From: Amorphochlora amoebiformis
Lineage: Eukaryota > Cercozoa > Chlorarachniophyceae
Assembly: GCA_054601695.1 (NCBI GenBank)
Contig: BAAHQB010000181.1
Coordinates: forward strand, 124,001-188,000
Length of the DNA stretch: 64,000 bases
Reading direction: 5' to 3'
Shown: in pieces, positions 56,560-64,000 of the stretch
How the letters are laid out: every line of letters starts with the position of its first letter
Position numbering within the stretch: the stretch's first letter is position 1
Notes under the pieces: generated by a model
Databases searched by the model: none
Seen by the model: the letters and a program-made list of their open reading frames with translations, nothing else
Told to the model about the DNA's origin: nothing
Made by a program: the position numbers and the translations under genes

Positions 56560-57336
56560 TAGATTAGATATCTATATACCTTTGCAAGAGTTAAATATAA
56601 AGGATTTGGTTTGGGATGATATATATATATATATATAATATAAATATACACACGTATATATACATATATGTATATTTGTATTTTTTGTATGTATACATTA
56701 CACACACACTCACACACACATATATATATATATCTATATATCTATATATATATATATATATTTATACATTTATATGTATATATGATTATATATATATATC
56801 TATATATATATAAATATATAAGTAATATATATATATATATATATACATATAAATATATATAATTATATATACCTCTGCAAGAGTCAAACACAAGATTTGG
56901 TTGGGATGATTTACAGGTAAAAAATATACTAGTGATATACATATATATATATATATATATCTATATATATATCTATATATATATATACCACAAATTGTCT
57001 ATTCTAACATTTTTTTGGATATGTTGGATATCACGAGAATATATCAGATTTATGCTTATTTTTTCGGATATTATTGGTATTATACAGAATATACTAGGGT
57101 TGGTTTTAAGGTTATGGTTAGGGATAGGGTTAGGGTATGAACCTCCCCCTTCTTCGTGTCGATATTTGATCTATGATATGTGTATATCTATATTTATATA
57201 TCTGAATATCTGTATATAGATATGTATATATGTATTGCATGTAAAGGGAATATATATATATATATATGTATGTATGCATGTATTTACACATATATATATA
57301 TAATATATATGTATAATATATATAATATATATATAT

Positions 57337-57382
<46 letters not shown>

Positions 57383-57453
57383 ATTCGCGGAAAGAAAGAT
57401 GGAAAACATGAGAATACGTCGTACATGTAAACACATAAATATACATTATATAT

Positions 57454-57489
<36 letters not shown>

Positions 57490-57490
57490 T

Positions 57491-57577
<87 letters not shown>

Positions 57578-57598
57578 GTATACATTAGGTACATACAT

Positions 57599-57632
<34 letters not shown>

Positions 57633-58052
57633 ATACATACTACAATATGTACATATGTATTGCAATATATATATATATATATATATATTGACATATAAAT
57701 TTATATCTTTACATTTCTATATCTTTAAACATACATAAGTATAAATATTTATAAGTCATCACCTCTCTGCATAGGCCGTTAGGCTATTTCCAAGAATAAT
57801 AACTCTTTCTAAACGCCTTCCCTATATATACATATACATATATATATATATATGTATATCATTTTTTACATATATATATATATATATATCCGTTAGGCTA
57901 TTTCCAAGAATAATAACTCTTTCTAAATGCCTTCTCTATATGTACATATATATATATCATTTTTTACATATATATATATATATAATATACATATGTATAT
58001 ATATCCGTTAGGCTATTTCCAAGAATAATAACTCTTTCTAAACGCCTTCCCT

Positions 58053-58087
<35 letters not shown>

Positions 58088-58448
58088 TGATATATATATA
58101 TATATATACATATATTACATCTATATGTGTATATATCCATAGCAATATTTTAGTATATATATGAATAATATGTATGTAAATATTCACATATTCAAAAATC
58201 ATAATTGTTCGAAACACTTTTCGTATAATGTATAATGGTAAAACATACAAACATACATATATATATATATATATTATATGCGTAAATATATCTTATCTAT
58301 ATGTGTGTATATAAATTTATTTTATATATGTATATATATTTACCGAATTGGTCCATTGTATATCATACATTTCACAGTGAGGCATATATCTATATATACT
58401 AATACGCATATATATTTTTTAATATAATATATTTACATATATACACAT

Positions 58449-58498
<50 letters not shown>

Positions 58499-58660
58499 AA
58501 TTGGCCAATAGAACATTATTGCACATTTCTCGAGGAGAGTGAGAACATAAATATAATATATATATATGTATATATATATCTATCTATATATACATATATA
58601 TATATATATATATACGCATAGCTTTTTATTACATGTACATATATATATATATACATATAT

Positions 58661-58714
<54 letters not shown>

Positions 58715-58789
58715 AATTGGCCCAAGAACAATATTATACATTCCTCGAGGACAGTAAGGCATATAAAACATAGGTATTATACACATATA

Positions 58790-58832
<43 letters not shown>

Positions 58833-58851
58833 TTTTTATGCATACATATGC

Positions 58852-58898
<47 letters not shown>

Positions 58899-58982
58899 CA
58901 ATTGGCCCAAAGAACATTATTATACATTCCTCGAGGACAGTGAGGCATATAAAGCATAGATATAATATATATATATATATAT

Positions 58983-59025
<43 letters not shown>

Positions 59026-59087
59026 TATATATATGTACATATATTATGCGTACATATGCAGATATGTATATATGTATATATATATAC

Positions 59088-59129
<42 letters not shown>

Positions 59130-59412
59130 CCCAATTGGCCCAAAGAACATTATTATACATTCCTCGAGGACAGTGAGGCATATAAAACAGCGTGCATCTT
59201 TCCGACTTGTGTTTACCCTATATATATATATATATATTATATTATACATTTAAAGACTGATTTTTAAAAGAAATGCTCGCAAATATACGTATGAACATGT
59301 ATGTATATCAATATTGTGTTTTATATATATATGTATATATATATATGTGTACATATATCATATACTCTTACATCACATATACATGTCATGTAAATTTACA
59401 CAGATGTATATA

Positions 59413-59463
<51 letters not shown>

Positions 59464-59548
59464 CACACACACACACACACACATGTATGTATATATATGT
59501 ATGTATGTATATGTACAGACATATACACACATGTACATATGTACACAA

Positions 59549-59596
<48 letters not shown>

Positions 59597-59620
59597 CATC
59601 TAGTAATTGTAGTAAATTAT

Positions 59621-59676
<56 letters not shown>

Positions 59677-59825
59677 GTATATATAGGTATAATTGTGTAT
59701 ATATAGAAGTATATATAACACAATGCATGTATGGACATATAATACATTTATATAATACATATGTATATATTACATATACATATATGTATATATTATATAT
59801 ATATATATGTATATATATATATTGA

Positions 59826-59857
<32 letters not shown>

Positions 59858-60054
59858 CATGTATATATGTCTGATATATTTATATATATATATATACATA
59901 TAAATAAATATAGGTAATAGTAAACCTGTCCCTCCTGACTTATATCAAGAGGTTACTAACAATATATACAATATGTATGTATATATATATATATACGTAT
60001 ATACTATGATATATAGTATATATAATATATATATATGTATATAGATGTATTTAT

Positions 60055-60090
<36 letters not shown>

Positions 60091-60131
60091 GCTTACAGCA
60101 ATAATCTCATATGTAATACATGTATATATGT

Positions 60132-60182
<51 letters not shown>

Positions 60183-60291
60183 TTATATTATATATATAAA
60201 AATATGTTTACTTATACCTGTTCGTTGATAGCAATAATCTCATATACATATATATATATATTATATATATTATATATATATATATACATAC

Positions 60292-60343
<52 letters not shown>

Positions 60344-60369
60344 TATATATACCTGCGTGATTGCAATAA

Positions 60370-60416
<47 letters not shown>

Positions 60417-60594
60417 ATATATATATCATATGTTTACATATACCTGCTCGTTTATAGGAATAATCTCAAAACCCAGCTCTTGGATCACCTTTTTATTAGT
60501 ATATGTATATATATATATATATCCTTTATAGCGTATATACATACATATGCACATGATTATCACCTTTTTATAGTATATATATATATATATGTAT

Positions 60595-60642
<48 letters not shown>

Positions 60643-60688
60643 TTATATCACTTTTTGGCGTATATACATACTTATCACCTTTTTATGC

Positions 60689-60719
<31 letters not shown>

Positions 60720-61656
60720 TTATTATCACTTCTTAGCCTATATGCATACATATACACATACTTATCACCTTCTTATGAGTATATATATATATATAAATAC
60801 TTATTATCACTTTTTAGCGTATATGCATACTTGTGTATATAATTATCACCCTTTATGCGTATATATATACTTATTATCACTTTTTAGCGCATATGCATAC
60901 TTTTGTACATAGTTATCACCTTTTATACGTATATATATATATACTGATTATCACTTTTTAGCGTATATGCATACTTAGATACATAATTATCACCTTTTTG
61001 TGCGTATATATGTAATTATTATCACTTTTTAGCGTCTTTACATACTTATACACATAATTATCACCTTTTATGCGTATATATGTAATTTTTATCACTTTTT
61101 AGCGTCTATACATACTTATACATATAATTATCACCTTTTATGCGTATATATGTAATTTTTATCACTTTTTAGCGTCTATACATACTTATACACATAATTA
61201 TCACCTTTTATGCGTATATATGTAATTTTTATCACTTTTTAGCGTCTATACATACTTATACATATAATTATCACCTTTTATGCGTATATATATATATATA
61301 TACTGATTATCACTTTTTAGCGTATATGCATACTTATATACATCATTATCACCTTTTTGTGCGTATATATGTAATTATTATCACTTTTTAGCGTCTTTAC
61401 ACATATAATTATCACCTTTTATGCGTATATATATACTGATTATGTCACTCTTTGGCGTATATACATACCTATCACCTTATTTTAGCGTATTTACATACTT
61501 ATAAATTCATGCATTATGAACGTATTGTAGCTTAATGTCAAAATAATTGATATAATATATATATATGCATATATGTTTATATATATAGATATACATATAA
61601 TATATATATATACTTGTATATATAAATGTTTTAAAGTATACATACACATATGTATA

Positions 61657-61688
<32 letters not shown>

Positions 61689-61705
61689 AGTATGTATAAA
61701 TATAT

Positions 61706-61741
<36 letters not shown>

Positions 61742-62264
61742 CATATATGTATATACATATGTATGCGTATAAGTATATACATTTACTCACCCGAATAAAT
61801 AATATACACAAAAACATACAAAACACATCCTCTTAACCTCTTTCTCCAAAATCGAAAACACAGGATCGAAAACGAAAACCCTCCTCGAGATCCCCAGAGA
61901 TTGCCCCGGGGGATCCTCCGTTTTCTCCCCGGCTGCTATCCCTAGTGATTCCCGCCGTCCAGAGATCCCTGGAGATTCGACACCTCCCCCGCAGATCTCC
62001 GGGGGTATTTTTTGAGAGGGGGAAGGATTTTTTTTATTTTCTTCGTTTTTGTCGGCAGGCTGGGGGATGGGAAGGGACGGGTTTAGGTGTTTTTGGGGGG
62101 GGGTTGGGGTTGAGTTTTGTTTTTCGGGGGGGGGAGGGGGGGGGGGGGGGAGGAGAAGGAGGAGGGCGAGTTGGTATTGGGCTGGGGCGGAAGTTGAGAT
62201 CTGAGGAGGTGTTGAATATGTGGGTGTAGAATATATGTCAAAGAGTATATATTTAATATAAATG

Positions 62265-62295
<31 letters not shown>

Positions 62296-63657
62296 AAATA
62301 TATATATCTACATTTTATTTACATAAATATATTATATATACATATATATTATATATATATATAAATATATTATGTATATATTATATTTATATATATATTA
62401 TATATGTATGTGTATATACACATATGTATATATATATATAAATACATATATACATATATACACATATATATATATACATATATATATACATATACATGTA
62501 TAAACAGTCATACCTTTCCGATCCCGTACGCTACAACATCGACCTCAATCCTAGAATTAGGCTTACTTAGGGTTAGGGTTAGCGTTAGGGTTAGGGTTAG
62601 GGTTAGGGCTAGGGTTAGGGTTAGGTTAGGGTTAGGGTTAGGGTTAAAAGATATGGTTATGTGATACCTTCCTCCTGTTTTTACATCTTCCGTTTGCTCC
62701 CTAAGAGTTTGGGATAGGGTTAGGGTTAGGGTTTGAGTTATGGACCTTTAGGGTTGCGGTTAGTTAGGGTTAGGGTTAGGGTTAGGGTTAGGGTTAGGGT
62801 TAGGGTTAGGGTTAAATGTATGATTGAAGTGAGACCTCCCTCCTGACTTCAAGTCTTCCGTTTGCTTCGGGCTAGGGTTAGGGTTAGGGTTAGGGTTAGG
62901 GTTGGAGGTGGGGTTGGGATACTATGACAACGTTTAGGGTTAGGGCCAGGGTTAGGGCTAGGGTTAGGGTTAGGGTTAGGGTTAGGGTTACGGAGATTGG
63001 GTAAGCCGACGGACAGTTTCGGTGAGATGAGCTGGGCGGAGGGTTAGGTTATAGTTATGTATATATACATATTAGTATTATCTATGTACTTACATATACA
63101 TTTTGCGTAGAAGTAAAATCGTCAGGGTTAGGGTTAGGGTTAGGGTTAGGGTTAGGGTTAGGGTTAGGTTAGGGTTAGAATCAGGGTTGGTTAGGGTCAG
63201 ATTATTAAACATGCCGTAGCCCGAGGGATTTTAATTTCTCCACATTGTAATTAGGGATAGGGTTAGGGTTGGTTAGGGTTAGGGTTGGTTAGGGTTTGGG
63301 TTAGGGTTAGGGTTAGGATCAGATTATTCAGCATGTCTTAGTCCGGGGACTATTGACTCGGTTAGTGTTCGTTAGGGTTAGGGTTAGGGTTAGGGTTAGG
63401 GTTAGGGTTAGGATCAGATTATTCAGCATGTCTTAGTCCGGGGACCATTGACTCGGTTAGTGTTCGTTAGGGTTAGGGTTAGGGTTAGGGTTAGGGTTAG
63501 GGTTAGGATCAGATTATTCAGCATGTCTTAGTCCGGGGACCATTGACTCGGTTAGTGTTCGTTAGGGTTAGGGTTAGGGTTAGGGATAGGGTTAGGGTTA
63601 GGGTTAGGGTTTTTGCCGTTCAATGAGACGAGAAGGGCCGAATTTTGGAGAGACTTT
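54576..63657 (-). CDS. SRR1-domain protein, may continue past the window
   Basis: Exons, N to C: 63657-63617, 63031-62992, 62871-62836 and/or 62700-62668, 62550-62514, about 62059-61838, 60488-60444, 59217-59131, 57821-57763, 57170-57143, 56928-56873, 55936-55872, 55251-55198, 54624-54576 (stop TAA 54576-54578). SRR1 landmarks run in order: [73 protein letters not shown] and LNDLTLQTV. The family takes part in circadian and heme/light-related regulation in plants and animals; its biochemical role is not settled. The start codon was not found. The 5' end of the Pro-rich exon at 61838 is uncertain, and phase requires one unseen small exon between 57763 and 57170. Confidence 0.85.
55430..55810 (-). 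repeat. Three downstream copies of exon 55936-55872
   Basis: Near 55805-55762, 55645-55601 and 55478-55438 the last ~45 bases of the exon (CCAGTACTCTGGAGATTAAA then GAGGAAGGCTTTGG) and donor GTATAT are repeated, separated by (TA)n. Confidence 0.9.
56030..56070 (+). repeat. Inverted copy of part of exon 55936-55872
   Basis: TATGCCAGTACTCTGGAGAT and TCAAGAGGAA read on the plus strand, opposite to the gene and to the three other copies. It lies about 100 bases upstream in gene sense of the parent exon. Confidence 0.85.
58330..58965 (-). repeat. Four downstream copies of the 3' part of exon 59217-59131
   Basis: Copies near 58965-58896, 58775-58711, 58550-58496 and 58395-58340 repeat the exon end (ATGTATAATAATGTTCTTTG, then GGCCAATTGG) with donor GTATAT; identity falls with distance from the exon. 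Confidence 0.9.
60489..61500 (-). repeat. About 1 kb array of acceptor-side copies of exon 60488-60444
   Basis: More than fifteen units, most of 30-60 bases, contain in gene sense an A-rich acceptor-like word (CTAAAAAG or ATAAAAGG) followed by TGATAA, like the true acceptor and first exon bases AAAAAG|GTGATC. Two units alternate, TATCACTTTTTAGCGT and ATTATCACCTTTTATGCGTA on the plus strand. Confidence 0.88.
62560..63610 (-). repeat. Telomeric introns of the SRR1 gene with dispersed units
   Basis: TTAGGG tracts separate the five upstream exons. Copies of the dispersed unit follow GGATCAGATTATTCAGCATG near 63318-63370, 63407-63465 and 63503-63562 (three nearly identical ~88-base tandem repeats) and, degenerate, near 63198-63250. 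Confidence 0.88.
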
Positions 63658-63661
63658 CTAA

Positions 63662-63785
63662 GTATGTGAATGTTATATATGGTTGTTAACATGTGTATGT
63701 GAATGTTATATATGGTTGTTAACATATGTATGCCTAATGTTACATGCTGGTGAACATATGTATGCATAATGTTACAGATACATAC
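63662..63785. repeat. ~32-base tandem repeat near the right edge
   Basis: GTGAATGTTATATATGGTTG with TTAACATGTGTAT repeats about four times with increasing divergence. The remaining 200 bases to the window edge are (TA)-rich with a short unique end in which I see no certain exon. Confidence 0.75.
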
Positions 63786-64000
63786 ATATATTTTTTTATA
63801 TAAATATACTATATATATATGTATATTCGGTATGTAATGATACATATGCCCTTTATAGATGAAAGAGAATATCTGTATATATTATATATGTATATATATA
63901 TATGTTTTTATAGATACATAAATATATCTATTCTTATATGCACATATATAGGATGGAGTAGGGTAGTCATTAATCAGAGTCTTTAGTAGAAATCACTTGG

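Noticed and set aside
57385-57430. Unique island that might be the missing SRR1 exon
   Set aside because: In gene sense it has no AG before it and no fitting phase, so it cannot be supported as the missing exon.
59910-59965. A small SRR1-gene exon reading QEGQ
   Set aside because: Exons 60488-60444 and 59217-59131 already join in phase and match the family without it.

Overview
The window is nuclear DNA of an intron-rich eukaryote. The signs are spliceosomal GT-AG and GC-AG introns, TTAGGG/CCCTAA arrays of vertebrate-type telomere sequence, a eukaryotic-style tRNA, and housekeeping genes cut into exons mostly 30-100 nt long. I cannot place the species; a free-living or parasitic protist is an inference. 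About nine tenths of the window is low-complexity sequence: (TA)n, (GA)n/(CT)n and telomeric repeat. Long open frames in that sequence (Ile/Tyr, Ser/Leu, Arg/Glu or Val/Arg repeats) are translations of microsatellites and not genes.

Reading the short unique islands between repeats and joining them in phase gives six protein genes on alternating strands: an RRM protein (+, 5' truncated, 70-4863); a tRNA (5873-5944); serine/threonine phosphatase 5 (-, 8111-25659, perhaps starting at 26085); a TRAF-type zinc-finger coiled-coil protein (+, 26896-36853); replication factor C subunit 2 (-, 38531-41087); a protein joining a ubiquitin-like domain to a 2-oxoglutarate/Fe(II) dioxygenase (+, 41193-53996); and an SRR1-domain protein (-, 54576 to about 63657, possibly running off the right edge). 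Gene pairs are convergent (4.9-8.1, 36.9-38.5 and 54.0-54.6 kb) or divergent (26.1-26.9 and 41.09-41.19 kb).

The main result concerns intron architecture. Introns are filled with (TA)n or telomeric arrays interrupted by partial copies of the neighbouring exon's edge. Copies of an exon's 5' end with its acceptor AG lie upstream of that exon. Copies of its 3' end with the donor lie downstream. The rule holds in all five repeat-rich genes and suggests that introns grew by repeated local duplication across exon-intron junctions. Telomeric arrays abut exons directly, so splice sites are single-base variants of the telomere repeat (CCCTAG acceptor; GTAACC, GTTAGG or GCAACC donor). Two short sequence units recur in introns of unrelated genes in fixed orientation, as expected of introner-like elements.

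All exon calls are manual joins judged by reading-phase continuity and by resemblance to known families; no transcript evidence was available.
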